DNA of 64,000 bases from Bradyrhizobium aeschynomenes (GCF_013178945.1 NZ_JABFDM010000020.1:1-64000), one strand, 5' to 3'. Counted from the first letter of the stretch, positions 23,772 through 32,825 are shown. Numbers and translations: made by a program. The notes: a model not told the origin generated them from the letters alone.

Positions 23772-25277
23772 ATGCTGGACAGCCGCCCACCACTGCTGGA
23801 ATTGCAGGACATCACCAAATCGTTCGGCGGCGTCACCGCCTTGCGCGGCGTCGATTTCACCCTTCGTCCCGGCGAGATCCATGGTCTCGTCGGGGAGAAC
23901 GGCGCCGGCAAGAGCACGCTGATGAAGATCATTGCCGGCGTGCACACCGGATTCTCCGGCCGCTTCCTGCTCGACGGCCGCGAGGTGCATTTCAACTCCA
24001 CCCGCGACGCTCGCGCCGCCGGCATCGCCATGGTGCATCAGGAACTCAGCGTCGCGCCTGATCTCACGGTGGCCGAGAACGTGTTTCTCGGCAACCAGCC
24101 GACCAATGCGTTAGGCCTCGTGCAGTGGCGGCGCATGGCGCGCGAAGCCGCCGAACAACTCAAACGCCTCGGCATCGACGCCGATCCGATGAGCCGGCTC
24201 GGCGACCTGCCGATCGGCGTGCAGCAGCTGATCGAGATCGCGCGCGTGCTGTTCTCCGGCGCCCGCATCATCATCCTGGACGAGCCGACCTCGGCGCTGT
24301 CGCCGCCCGAGGTCGAGCGGCTGTTCGCGGCGCTGCGCAAGCTGCGCGAACAAGGCACCGGGATCATTTTCATCTCGCATTTCATCGAGGACATCCTGCT
24401 GATCTCCGATGAGGTCACGGTGTTCCGCAACGGCCGCAAGATCATGGAGACGCCAGCGGCCGACACCAGCAAGGCGGCGCTGATCGAGGCGATGATCGGC
24501 AAGGGGCGCGACGCGCTCGAGGACAGCTACACCCACGACATCACCCTGCCCGCGCCGCCGCTCGACAAGCCCGTGGTGGTCGAAGCCGACGGCCTGTCGC
24601 TGGCCCGCAATCTGAAGCGCGTGTCGTTCGCGGTGCGCGCCGGAGAGGTGCTCGGCGTCTACGGCTTCATGGGCTGCGGCCAGCTCGAGCTGGCGCGGAT
24701 CCTGTTCGGCAAGCTCGCGCCCGACGCCGGCGAACTGCGAATCTCGGGCGAGCGCAACCGGTTCAAGAGCACGGCGGATGCCCGCCGCGCCGGCATCGCC
24801 TTCGTGCCGGAGAGCCGACGCGACATGCTGTTTATGCAGGAGCCTGTCTACAAGAACATCTCGATCAGCATCCTCGACCGCATCAACGCGGTGCTGCTCA
24901 AGCCGTCGCGCGAGCGCGCGCTCGCCAAGCGCCAGGTCGAGCAGCTGCAGATCCGTCCCGCCGATGTCGAGATCGACCTCGGCCTGTTGTCGGGCGGGAA
25001 CCAGCAGAAGGTCGCGCTGGCGAAATGGCTCAGCCATCCGCCGCGACTTCTCGTGCTGTGCGAGCCGACCCGCGGCATGGATGTCGGCGCCAAGAGCGAC
25101 GTGATCGGAATCGTGCGGCAACTGCGCGACCAGGGCATTGCCGTCATCGTGCTCTCGACCGAGCCGGAAACCGTGCTGTCGCTGGCCGACCGCGTCATCG
25201 TTCTCAAGCGCGGCGAGGTCGTGCGCGAATTCGCCGGCGAGACCATCAGCAAAGACCGTCTGCTCGAGGCGGCGTAG
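23772..25277 (+). CDS. Sugar-type ABC transporter ATP-binding protein (two NBDs)
   Basis: The product has 501 residues with two nucleotide-binding domains, as in RbsA/MglA. NBD1 has Walker A GENGAGKST, a GVQQLIEIARVL signature region and Walker B IIILDEPTSALS. NBD2 starts near KPVVVEADGLSLARNLKRVS. Its Walker A is degenerate (GFMGCGQLELAR), while LSGGNQQKVALAKWL and LCEPTRGMDVGA are intact, which is usual for this family. The start is the ATG at 23772; an upstream in-frame ATG at 23733 would overlap the previous gene. It forms one operon with the binding protein and the permease. Confidence 0.93.
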   Translation: MLDSRPPLLELQDITKSFGGVTALRGVDFTLRPGEIHGLVGENGAGKSTLMKIIAGVHTGFSGRFLLDGREVHFNSTRDARAAGIAMVHQELSVAPDLTVAENVFLGNQPTNALGLVQWRRMAREAAEQLKRLGIDADPMSRLGDLPIGVQQLIEIARVLFSGARIIILDEPTSALSPPEVERLFAALRKLREQGTGIIFISHFIEDILLISDEVTVFRNGRKIMETPAADTSKAALIEAMIGKGRDALEDSYTHDITLPAPPLDKPVVVEADGLSLARNLKRVSFAVRAGEVLGVYGFMGCGQLELARILFGKLAPDAGELRISGERNRFKSTADARRAGIAFVPESRRDMLFMQEPVYKNISISILDRINAVLLKPSRERALAKRQVEQLQIRPADVEIDLGLLSGGNQQKVALAKWLSHPPRLLVLCEPTRGMDVGAKSDVIGIVRQLRDQGIAVIVLSTEPETVLSLADRVIVLKRGEVVREFAGETISKDRLLEAA

Positions 25278-25287
25278 GGAGACTTCC

Positions 25288-26325
25288 ATGGCGCATGGCG
25301 AGACCGTTCCGATGCCGGAGGCGCAGCCGCGACGCAACGGCGGCGTCGCGTCCGTGTTGCGCTCGCAGATGCGCAACATCGCGCCGTTCCTGACTTTGAT
25401 CTTCCTCACGGCGTTCTTTGCGATCGCAAGTCCGTCCTTCGCCACGCTCGACAATGTCGGCAACATCCTGACGCAAGTGTCCGTGACCGGCATCATCGCG
25501 GTCGGTCTGACATTCGTCATTCTCTGCGCCGAGATCGACCTGTCGATCGCGGCCATCGCCAACGTGACCGGCATTGCCGTGGCCTATTTCACGCTGCAGG
25601 ACTCCTACGTCAACATCGCCAACGTGCCGATGCCGGGCTTTGTCGCGATCCTGCTCGCGCTGGCGCTGTGCGCGCTGCTCGGCGCCGTCAATGCGTTCGG
25701 CTTGACGGTGATCGGCATTCCCTCCTTCATCATGACGCTGGCGATGATGCAGATCGCGGCCGGTATCTCGGCGATGCTGGTGCGCGGCCAGATCGCCTAC
25801 AAGGTGCCTCCCCTGATCACCACGCTCGGTTCAGGCTCGATCGCAGGCGTGCCCTGGATCGTGATCGTTGCCGCCCTGATGCTGCTGCTCGGTCATCTCG
25901 TTCTGACCTACACGCGGTTCGGCCGCTACGTCTACATGGTCGGCGGCAATCGCGAGGCGGCCGAGTACTCGGGCCTGAACGTCAAGCTGATCCTCGGCAG
26001 CGTGATGGTGATCTCCGCGGTCTGCTCGGGGATCGGCGGCATGCTCGGCGTCGCGCATTTCGGCAGCGCGCAGCAGAACGAGTTCGACACCTATCTGCTC
26101 GACTCGATCGCCGCCGTCGTGGTCGGCGGCACCAGCCTGTTCGGCGGCCGCGGCGGCATCGGCAATACCATCGTCGGCCTGTTCGTGCTCGGCGTGCTCA
26201 ACAACGGCCTCGACCACGTCAACATCGACAGCTTCCTGAAGATCCTGATCCGCGGCCTGATCCTGCTGGCGGCGCTGGTGATCAACGTCTACGCGCAACG
26301 GCTGCGGGCGAAGGCGGCGGACTGA
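25288..26325 (+). CDS. Sugar-type ABC transporter permease (BPD_transp_2 family)
   Basis: The product has 345 residues from the ATG at 25288, preceded by GGGAGA. It is predicted to be multi-spanning (about 8-10 TM segments), beginning with PFLTLIFLTAFFAIASPSF. The family loop LTFVILCAEIDLSIAAIANVTG matches the DLS(V/I) signature of RbsC-type permeases, and VYMVGGNREAAEYSGLNVK is the cytoplasmic EAA-like loop. VVVGGTSLFGGRGGIGNTIVG is the conserved C-terminal motif. It is the last gene of the importer operon. The next 400 bases are repeats, and the facing gene is mtnK. Confidence 0.93.
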   Translation: MAHGETVPMPEAQPRRNGGVASVLRSQMRNIAPFLTLIFLTAFFAIASPSFATLDNVGNILTQVSVTGIIAVGLTFVILCAEIDLSIAAIANVTGIAVAYFTLQDSYVNIANVPMPGFVAILLALALCALLGAVNAFGLTVIGIPSFIMTLAMMQIAAGISAMLVRGQIAYKVPPLITTLGSGSIAGVPWIVIVAALMLLLGHLVLTYTRFGRYVYMVGGNREAAEYSGLNVKLILGSVMVISAVCSGIGGMLGVAHFGSAQQNEFDTYLLDSIAAVVVGGTSLFGGRGGIGNTIVGLFVLGVLNNGLDHVNIDSFLKILIRGLILLAALVINVYAQRLRAKAAD

Positions 26326-26338
26326 GTGAGGCACCGTA

Positions 26339-26470
26339 GGCTGGGCAAAGCAGCCGCCGGAGGCGGCAGCGTGCCCACCGCCCGTCAGCGAAGCTCGGTG
26401 TGCAAATGGTGGGCACGGTGCGGGAAACAACGTGGCCGAGCCGATACATCGTGGAGCGCCTTTGCCCACC
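26339..26470. repeat. Palindromic intergenic repeat, GTGGGCA family
   Basis: The outer arms GGCTGGGCAAAG (26339-26350) and TTTGCCCACC (near 26461-26470) are inverted. The inner arms GTGCCCACC (26371-26379) and GGTGGGCAC (26408-26416) are perfectly complementary. This is the layout of the palindromic intergenic repeats common in Bradyrhizobium chromosomes. It carries no gene. Confidence 0.7.
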
Positions 26471-26520
26471 CCGGGCACCTGTTCTATTCACCATGAGCGA
26501 AGCGATGCGGCGCTGCCGTC

Positions 26521-26597
26521 GCCCGGATGAGCGCACCGATATCCGAGGTCCAACGCGCTGCAGCGGAGAATACGGATGTCGCTGCGCTCATCCGGGC
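26521..26597. repeat. Palindromic intergenic repeat, CCCGGATGAGCGC family
   Basis: GCCCGGATGAGCGCA (26521-26535) is repeated inverted and exact as TGCGCTCATCCGGGC (26583-26597), leaving a 47-base interior. It can fold into one long hairpin. It sits between two other repeat units in the convergent gap. Confidence 0.75.
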
Positions 26598-26611
26598 TAC
26601 GAGGTGGTTCC

Positions 26612-26724
26612 GTCATTGCGAGCGAAGCGACTTGTCCGCCATCGCCCGAAAGGCGACGGCGGACGCAATCCAGGAGCCACGCGAGGACTCTGGATTGCTT
26701 CGTCGCTTCGCTCCTCGCAATGAC
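26612..26724. repeat. Palindromic intergenic repeat, GTCATTGCGAG family
   Basis: The left arm GTCATTGCGAGCGAAGCGAC (from 26612) and the right arm GTCGCTTCGCTCCTCGCAATGAC (to 26724) are inverted copies with small differences. A second inverted pair lies inside (GCAATCCAGGAG and ACTCTGGATTGC). This family is widespread in Bradyrhizobium intergenic space. Confidence 0.75.
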
Positions 26725-26738
26725 GAAAACGGCAGAGG

Positions 26739-28043
26739 TCAATCAAAACCCGGCTGCCAGTGACGGAGCTCGCGCGCAGCCTTCGTCACGGCCTCGATCG
26801 ACGTGAACGACGCAGTCTCGACCATCAGCGTGCGCGCCAGACGCAGCGCCCTCGCCTCGCAGGTCGCACGCAGCCTCGTGTCCTCGATTAGTTCGAAATC
26901 GATGTTGTGCGCCAGGCCCAGAATGCGGCGGATGATCTTGGCGGCCGCGAAACCCACGGCATCCTGGAACAGTCGCGCCACATAGACCTGGCGCTCGCGT
27001 TCGAGCCGCGCAGCGCCCGCCTCGCCCGGAAACAGCGACGATGGATACGCATCGCCAGTCGCCTCGCTGCGCCAGAGCGCCACGAACTTGCGCGCAAACT
27101 CGCTCCACACCTGATCCACGGTGCTCAGCACCCAGCTTTCAAAGGCTGCCCTATCGCCCGGTGACTGTTCGTGACCGGCAGAGGCAAAATAAGCCATCAG
27201 CAGGTTGGCCAGGACGGCTCCGACGTCGAAGCCCATCGGGCCGTAAAAACCAAACTCGGGGTCGATCACCTTGGTCTCGGCATCCGTGACCATGATCGAG
27301 CCTGTATGCAGGTCACCATGGATCAACGCCTCGGCACTCGACAGAAACTTCAGCTTCAGCCGGGAGATCGCGACATGCAGATCGAGATCGGCGCGGATGT
27401 CGGCCGCCGCCGCATCCAGCCATGGCGTGGTCCAGCGGTTCTGCTCGGCGATCCGATAGGGATCGGTGAAGATCAGGTCCTCGGTGATCTTGCACAGCGC
27501 ATGGTTGCCGGCGAAGCTCGCAATCGCCTCCTTCTTCTCCGCGGCCGACAGCGCGAGGTCGGACGAGAAGAACAAAGTCCGCGCCATGAAGGTCGTGATG
27601 TGATCGACGAAGGCGGGATAGATCGTGCCGGCCACCAGGCCCTTGCGCATGATGATGTGCGGCTCCAGCAGCTCCATCGCCGTCAGCGCCAGCACATGGT
27701 CGTGATGGACGATGGCCGGGACCAGGCCTGGCGCCAGCCGCCCCTGATGGGTGAGAGCCAGATGCTCGAAGTGCGCGCGTGACAGGGGGAGCGGCCAGCT
27801 CTCGCCGACGAGTCGCACGTAGGGCAGCGCCTGCTTGACGGCTAGTCCACCGGACGATCCTTTGACGATGAAAACGAGGTTGAGATTGCCATCGCCGACC
27901 TCGGTGATCGACCAGCGCTCCGCCGGTCCGCCAAGGCGAGCCGCGACCGCTGGTGTCCCCGCCAGATGGTTGCGAAGATCCGCCTCGTTCAGAATGCGAT
28001 AGCCCGATGGCGTCCCCTGCCCGGCTTCGGCCGATGTCGTCAC
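26739..28043 (-). CDS. mtnK: S-methyl-5-thioribose kinase
   Basis: The product has 434 residues. The GTG at 28043 is chosen because GGGAGG stands six bases upstream; the TTG at 28049 would abut that site. The protein kinase-like fold shows WSITEVGDGNLNLVFIV (nucleotide loop), LAVKQALPYVR (Lys), LIHGDLHTGSIMV (catalytic HGD loop) and KVIDPEFGFYGPMGFDVG (metal-binding DPE). These are MtnK signatures. The enzyme phosphorylates methylthioribose at C1 in methionine salvage. The partner isomerase mtnA is not in this window. It converges on the sugar ABC importer across the repeat cluster. Confidence 0.93.
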   Translation of the reverse strand: MTTSAEAGQGTPSGYRILNEADLRNHLAGTPAVAARLGGPAERWSITEVGDGNLNLVFIVKGSSGGLAVKQALPYVRLVGESWPLPLSRAHFEHLALTHQGRLAPGLVPAIVHHDHVLALTAMELLEPHIIMRKGLVAGTIYPAFVDHITTFMARTLFFSSDLALSAAEKKEAIASFAGNHALCKITEDLIFTDPYRIAEQNRWTTPWLDAAAADIRADLDLHVAISRLKLKFLSSAEALIHGDLHTGSIMVTDAETKVIDPEFGFYGPMGFDVGAVLANLLMAYFASAGHEQSPGDRAAFESWVLSTVDQVWSEFARKFVALWRSEATGDAYPSSLFPGEAGAARLERERQVYVARLFQDAVGFAAAKIIRRILGLAHNIDFELIEDTRLRATCEARALRLARTLMVETASFTSIEAVTKAARELRHWQPGFD

Positions 28044-28083
28044 GTACAACCTCCCTGTCGGTCTTGTTTTGACCTCCTATAGC

Positions 28084-28114
28084 AAAAAAGCCGATGCACG
28101 TCCGTGCATCGGCT
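28084..28114 (-). terminator. Rho-independent terminator closing the nuo-birA-rnj-mce run
   Basis: AGCCGATGCACG (28089-28100) pairs with CGTGCATCGGCT (28103-28114), a perfect 12-bp stem. It is followed on the minus strand by six T's (28084-28089). It lies just after the DUF1467 stop and before mtnK. Confidence 0.9.
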
Positions 28115-28143
28115 CCGAGCGACTATTGTGCGATGCGAGCGAG

Positions 28144-28419
28144 CTAGAACGGCAGGCCCATCAGCTTCGAGAGCCTCTCGATGCTGAGATAGCCGGCCTG
28201 ATACGCCAGCAAGGCGAGCCCAAAGATGACGGCCGACAGAAACGTCGTCCAGAGCAGGCGTCGTCCCATCAGGCTGATCGTCGGCGCGCCTGGATCCGTG
28301 CCCGGCGGGGCGCCGCCGGTCTCGTGCTGGCTGCGCACCCCGAACGGAAGGGTCACGAACAGCATGACCCACCACAGCACGAAGTAGATCGCGAGCCAGG
28401 TGGAGATCGTATAGGCCAT
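28144..28419 (-). CDS. DUF1467 small membrane protein
   Basis: The product has 91 residues with two TM segments: about 7-25 (TWLAIYFVLWWVMLFVTLP) and about 57-76 (LLWTTFLSAVIFGLALLAYQ). Between them lies the family loop FGVRSQHETGGAPPGTDPGAP. DUF1467 genes are conserved next to proS and mce in Rhizobiales and their function is unknown. Here the gene is 15 bp after mce and is the last gene before the terminator at 28084. proS is 13.7 kb away, separated by the accessory block. Confidence 0.9.
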   Translation of the reverse strand: MAYTISTWLAIYFVLWWVMLFVTLPFGVRSQHETGGAPPGTDPGAPTISLMGRRLLWTTFLSAVIFGLALLAYQAGYLSIERLSKLMGLPF

Positions 28420-28434
28420 GGTCGCCCCGCTGCC

Positions 28435-28839
28435 TCAGGCCTGCTCGATCTCGACGAGCGCGCCGGAAAAATCCTTCGGGTGCAGGAACAGCACCGGCTT
28501 GCCGTGGGCGCCGATGCGCGGCAGCCCGTCGCCGAGCACGCGGGCGCCTTCCTTGATCAGCGTGTCGCGCGAGGCGATGATGTCGGGCACCTCGTAACAG
28601 ACATGATGGATGCCGCCGTCGGCGTTGCGCTCGAGAAACTTGGCGATCGGCGAGGACTCGCCGAGCGGCTGGATGAACTCGATCTTGGTATTCGGCAACG
28701 TCACGAACACGGTGATCACACCGTGATCCGGCAGCGGCAGCGGCGCCGAGATCTCAGCACCGAAAGCGGCGCCATAGATCTTCGCCGCCTTCTCTGCATC
28801 CTTGACCGCGATCGCCACGTGATTGAGCCGGCCCAGCAT
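28435..28839 (-). CDS. mce: Methylmalonyl-CoA epimerase
   Basis: The product has 134 residues from the ATG at 28839, which has TGGAGGAA just upstream and gives the conserved start MLGRLNHVAIAVKD. A longer frame to 28869 is possible. Two VOC-fold repeats carry the metal ligands: His in LNHVAIAV, His in GGIHHVCYEV, and the terminal Glu in ALVEIEQ. It interconverts (2S)- and (2R)-methylmalonyl-CoA in propionyl-CoA metabolism. It lies 40 bp after rnj in the downstream part of the nuo run. Confidence 0.93.
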   Translation of the reverse strand: MLGRLNHVAIAVKDAEKAAKIYGAAFGAEISAPLPLPDHGVITVFVTLPNTKIEFIQPLGESSPIAKFLERNADGGIHHVCYEVPDIIASRDTLIKEGARVLGDGLPRIGAHGKPVLFLHPKDFSGALVEIEQA

Positions 28840-28879
28840 CGGTTCCTCCACTGTTTGGTTGTCGTTCAATCAGCCCGCG

Positions 28880-30550
28880 TCAGACTTCCAGGACGTGCAC
28901 CAGGCAAATCGGCTTCTTGCCCCATTGCTCGTTCACAGCCGAGCGAACCGCTCGCCGCACCGATTCCGCCGCGGCGTCGGGATCGCGCCGCCGCGCCCGC
29001 GGCAGGCCCTCGAAGGTCGAGACCACGGCATCGAACACGATGTCGTCCATCGGCTCACCGGCCACAGTCTTCTCGGGGATGCCGACCATGTCGACCTCGG
29101 GATCGTCAGCCAGTTCGCCCTTCTCCGTAATGGCCATGGCCACGAAGATGCAGCCGGCGAAGGACATCTTGCGCCGCTCGACCACGGCTCGCGACTTCGA
29201 ATCTTCGACGATGATGCCGTCCTTGTAGAGACGGCCCGCCGGCAGCTGATCGATGATCCCGGGATCGCCGGGGCCGAGCTTGACGAGGTCGCCATTGCGG
29301 CAGGTGATCACCTTCGGCACGCCGCAGGCACGCGCCAGCCGCGCATGCTCGTGCAGATGCAGCGCCTCGCCGTGGACAGGAATCAGGAGCTGTGGTCGGG
29401 TCCAGGCGATCATGTCGCGCAGCTCGTCACGGCGCGGATGGCCGGAGACGTGCACCAGATGATTGCGGTCGGTGATGATCTCGATGCCCTGCTGCACAAG
29501 ACCATTGATGACCGCGCCAACCGCCTTCTCGTTGCCGGGAATGGTGCGCGAGGAGAAGATGACGGTGTCGCCCTTGTTCAGGGTGACTAGCGGATGATCG
29601 TCATTGGCGATACGCGCGAGCGCGGCGCGCGGCTCGCCCTGGCTGCCGGTGCACAGCGCCAGCACCTTGTCGGCCGGGAAGTGGCCGTAGACATCCATGC
29701 CGCGGAAGTTCTGTACGCCGTCGAGATAGCCGGTCTCGCGCGCGACCTGGACGACGCGCTCCATGGCGCGGCCGACGATGACGACCTCGCGCTCGGCCTC
29801 GCGCGCCGCTTCGGCCACGGCGCGGATGCGCGCGACGTTGGAGGCAAAGGTGGTGACGGCGACACGGCCCTTCGCTTCCTTCACCAGGGCCGCGATGGTC
29901 TTGGCGACCTCGGCCTCGGACGGCGACCGTCCCTCGCGCACGGCATTGGTGGAATCGCCGATCAGCGCGAGCAGACCGGCATCGCCCAGCTCGCGCAGCC
30001 GCTTCTCGTCGGTGGGCGCACCCAGCACCGGCGTCGGATCGATCTTCCAGTCGCCCGTATGCAGCACCGTGCCCACCTCGGTGTGGATCGCCAGCGCGTG
30101 CGATTCCGGAATCGAATGAGCGACCGGGATGAACTCGACGTTGAACGGGCCGATGTCGACGCGGCCGCCGGAGGGGATCACCCTGACCGGGATCTTCGCG
30201 GGCAGCCGCTCGGCCTCGCACTTGGCCTCGAACAAAGCGGCGCTGAACTTGGTCGCGTAGATCGGACATTTCAGCCGCGGCCAGAGATCGATGATGGCGC
30301 CGAAATGGTCCTCATGCGCGTGCGTCAGCACCAGGCCGACGAGGTTCTTGCCCTCCTTCTCCAGGAAGCTGACGTCGGGCATGATCAGGTCGATGCCCGG
30401 CAGATGCTCCTCGTCGCCGAAGGAGACGCCGAGATCGATCGCGAGCCAGGAGCGCTGGTGGCGATTGCCGAGGCCGTAGATCGACAAGTTCATGCCGATC
30501 TCGCCCACGCCGCCGAGCGGCGCAAATGTCAGTTCGTCGGGACGCGCCAT
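28880..30550 (-). CDS. rnj: Ribonuclease J
   Basis: The product has 556 residues. The metallo-beta-lactamase/beta-CASP fold shows PLGGVGEIGMN at the start, the zinc motif THAHEDH (about residue 76), VAHSIPES, LHTGDWKIDP, GDSTNA, and the beta-CASP C-terminal block VSGHPRRDELRDM followed by PVHGE. It performs 5'-to-3' exo- and endonucleolytic processing of rRNA and mRNA in the cytoplasm. The ATG directly follows the birA stop (TAG-ATG), so the two are translated in tandem. Confidence 0.96.
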   Translation of the reverse strand: MARPDELTFAPLGGVGEIGMNLSIYGLGNRHQRSWLAIDLGVSFGDEEHLPGIDLIMPDVSFLEKEGKNLVGLVLTHAHEDHFGAIIDLWPRLKCPIYATKFSAALFEAKCEAERLPAKIPVRVIPSGGRVDIGPFNVEFIPVAHSIPESHALAIHTEVGTVLHTGDWKIDPTPVLGAPTDEKRLRELGDAGLLALIGDSTNAVREGRSPSEAEVAKTIAALVKEAKGRVAVTTFASNVARIRAVAEAAREAEREVVIVGRAMERVVQVARETGYLDGVQNFRGMDVYGHFPADKVLALCTGSQGEPRAALARIANDDHPLVTLNKGDTVIFSSRTIPGNEKAVGAVINGLVQQGIEIITDRNHLVHVSGHPRRDELRDMIAWTRPQLLIPVHGEALHLHEHARLARACGVPKVITCRNGDLVKLGPGDPGIIDQLPAGRLYKDGIIVEDSKSRAVVERRKMSFAGCIFVAMAITEKGELADDPEVDMVGIPEKTVAGEPMDDIVFDAVVSTFEGLPRARRRDPDAAAESVRRAVRSAVNEQWGKKPICLVHVLEV

Positions 30551-31357
30551 CTAGACCGCTCCTTTGGATGCGACCGAGCCGAAATGAACATCACCGGCCG
30601 TGATCGGCTCCAATCGTCCCTCCGCGGTCCGCACCAGCATACAACCCTGTTCGTCGATCGTGTCGAAAATCCCCTCGATGATAGCATGTCCGGACCTGAT
30701 GGCGACGGGCTGGCCGAGGCCTGCCGCCCGCTCCAGCCACAGCTTTCGGATGTCGCCGAAACCGCGGCCCTCGTTCCAGATGCCGAAATATTCGACCCAG
30801 CTGTCGGACAGCGCGGTGAACAGATCCTCGGCGCTCACCTCCACGCCGAGGTCCCTGAGCGACACCGCCGGTGTCGGGGTATCGGTCGGCGCCGCCACCA
30901 CATTGGTGCCAATACCGGCCACGACCGCCAGCCCGCGGGCCACCTGCTCCGCTTCCAGCAGCATGCCGACGATCTTGCGGCCCCCGGCGAGCACATCATT
31001 CGGCCACTTGACCGAGAAATCGAGGTGCGAACTGCCACCGGACCGCAGCACGGCCTCCCGGCTGACCTGCCGCAAAGCGCTCGATATCGCGAGGCAGGCG
31101 GCGAAGCCGAGGGTGGCGGCAATCGCCGGCGCAACGTTGAGAACCTCGAGGACGGAGGACGCGAGATTGCCGCGCGGCGCGATCCACGGCCGCTGGCGGC
31201 GGCCGCGACCGGCCGTCTGCTCCGTCGTCACGAACCAGCTCGCCTTGGCGCCCCGCCGCGCGGCGGAGAGGGCTTCGACGTTGGTCGAGCCGGCCTGATC
31301 GAAGACGACGAGCCCGTAGCCGCTGGCAGCGGCACGGGCCCCGAGCGCAAACGTCAT
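30551..31357 (-). CDS. birA: Biotin-[acetyl-CoA carboxylase] ligase, catalytic form without HTH
   Basis: The product has 268 residues. The ligase domain starts near YGLVVFDQAGSTNVEA. The ATP/biotin loop appears as EQTAGRGRRQRPWIAPRGN (GRGRR motif), KWPNDVL contains the active-site Lys, and GIGTNV follows. An SH3-like C-terminal domain ends at EPITAGDVHFGS. There is no N-terminal winged helix, so it is not expected to repress biotin genes. It biotinylates carboxylase subunits; acetyl-CoA and propionyl-CoA carboxylases fit with mce nearby. Its start directly follows the nuoN stop. Confidence 0.94.
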   Translation of the reverse strand: MTFALGARAAASGYGLVVFDQAGSTNVEALSAARRGAKASWFVTTEQTAGRGRRQRPWIAPRGNLASSVLEVLNVAPAIAATLGFAACLAISSALRQVSREAVLRSGGSSHLDFSVKWPNDVLAGGRKIVGMLLEAEQVARGLAVVAGIGTNVVAAPTDTPTPAVSLRDLGVEVSAEDLFTALSDSWVEYFGIWNEGRGFGDIRKLWLERAAGLGQPVAIRSGHAIIEGIFDTIDEQGCMLVRTAEGRLEPITAGDVHFGSVASKGAV

Positions 31358-32785
31358 CTAGAACAGCGACTTCGCCGCGGCCGCGGCGGCGCTGACCAGC
31401 GGGCCGGGATAGGCGAAGAACAGGATGTTGAAGATACCGGAGATCGCGAGCACGGTGCGCAGCTCGATCCGGACCGGATCGACGGTCGGCAGCGGCTCGT
31501 CGAAATACATCGTCTTGACGATCAGCAGGTAATAGTAGGCGCCCACCACGCTGGTGAGCACGCCGATCACCGAGAGCGTGAACAGCCCGCCCTTGATCGC
31601 CGCGACGAACACGTACCATTTGGCGAAGAAGCCCGCGAGCGGCGGGATGCCGGCCAGCGAGAACAGCAGCATCGCGAAGAAGAAGGCGAGCAGCGGGTTG
31701 GTGCGCGAGAGGCCTGCAAAATCGCTGATCTTCTCGAACGACTGGCCGTTGCGCTTGATCGCCATGATCACCGCGAACGAGCCGAGCGTCATTGCGACGT
31801 AGATCGCGATGTAGGTCAGCACGCCCTGCGCGCCCTCGACGGTGCCGGCGGCGAGGCCGACCAGCGCGAAGCCCATGTGGCCGATCGACGAATAGGCCAT
31901 CAGGCGCTTGATGTTGGTCTGGCCGATCGCGGCGAACGAGCCGAGCGCCATCGAGGCGATCGAGACGAACACGATGATCTGCTGCCACTGGAAGGTGATG
32001 CCCGGGAACGCGGTCAGAGCCACGCGGACGAACACGGCGATCGCCGCGACCTTCGGCGCGGAGGCGAAGAACGCGGTGACCGGCGTCGGCGCGCCTTCAT
32101 AGACGTCCGGTGTCCACATGTGGAACGGCACCGCCGAGACTTTGAAACACATGCCGGCGAACAGGAAGACCAGGCCGAAGATGACGCCGACGCTGCCGGT
32201 CTTGGTCGCCGCCGCGATGCCCGCAAAGCTCACCGTGCCGGTGAAACCGTAGATCAGCGAGGCACCGTAGAGCAGCATGCCCGACGACAGCGCGCCGAGC
32301 ACGAAGTACTTCAGGCCCGCTTCGGTCGACTTGACGTTGTCGCGATGGCTGGCGGCGACGACGTAGAGCGCGAGCGACATCAGCTCGAGGCCGAGATAGA
32401 GCGTGATCAGGTCGCCGGCCGAGATCAGCACGAGCATGCCCAAGGTCGAGAGCAGCACCAGGATCGCATATTCGAAGATGCGGCGGTCCGGCTTCGAGAG
32501 GAACTCCGTCGACATGATCAGCGTCGCAACCGAGCCGATGATCGCCAGGATCTTCAGGAAGCGCGCGTAGCTGTCAGCGATGAAGCTGCCGCCGAAGGCC
32601 TGGCCGCCCTGCTGCCTGAGTACCACGATGCCCACCACGATCAGGAGCGCAACCGCAAGGCCGGTGACGACCCCCGTCGTCCCCTCCCCGCGAAACGCGC
32701 CCAGCATCAACAGCGCCATGGCCCCCAAGGCCAGCAGCAGCTCCGGCAGCACCACCCAAAGCTGAGGCCCAAGATTCTCGATCAT
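31358..32785 (-). CDS. nuoN: NADH-quinone oxidoreductase subunit N
   Basis: The product has 475 residues and is an antiporter-like membrane subunit with about 14 TM helices. It starts NLGPQLWVVLPELLLALGAM. The conserved region GLELMSLALYVVAASHRD contains the TM5 Glu of the proton path. Downstream come HMWTPDVYEGAPTPVTAFFAS and AYSSIGHMGFALVGLAAGT. It belongs to the proton-pumping arm of complex I. It is the last of the 14 nuo genes and is followed without spacing by birA. Confidence 0.97.
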   Translation of the reverse strand: MIENLGPQLWVVLPELLLALGAMALLMLGAFRGEGTTGVVTGLAVALLIVVGIVVLRQQGGQAFGGSFIADSYARFLKILAIIGSVATLIMSTEFLSKPDRRIFEYAILVLLSTLGMLVLISAGDLITLYLGLELMSLALYVVAASHRDNVKSTEAGLKYFVLGALSSGMLLYGASLIYGFTGTVSFAGIAAATKTGSVGVIFGLVFLFAGMCFKVSAVPFHMWTPDVYEGAPTPVTAFFASAPKVAAIAVFVRVALTAFPGITFQWQQIIVFVSIASMALGSFAAIGQTNIKRLMAYSSIGHMGFALVGLAAGTVEGAQGVLTYIAIYVAMTLGSFAVIMAIKRNGQSFEKISDFAGLSRTNPLLAFFFAMLLFSLAGIPPLAGFFAKWYVFVAAIKGGLFTLSVIGVLTSVVGAYYYLLIVKTMYFDEPLPTVDPVRIELRTVLAISGIFNILFFAYPGPLVSAAAAAAKSLF

Positions 32786-32825
32786 CGTCTCTGTCCCGAC
32801 CCCAGGGGTCTTATCATTAGTCTCA

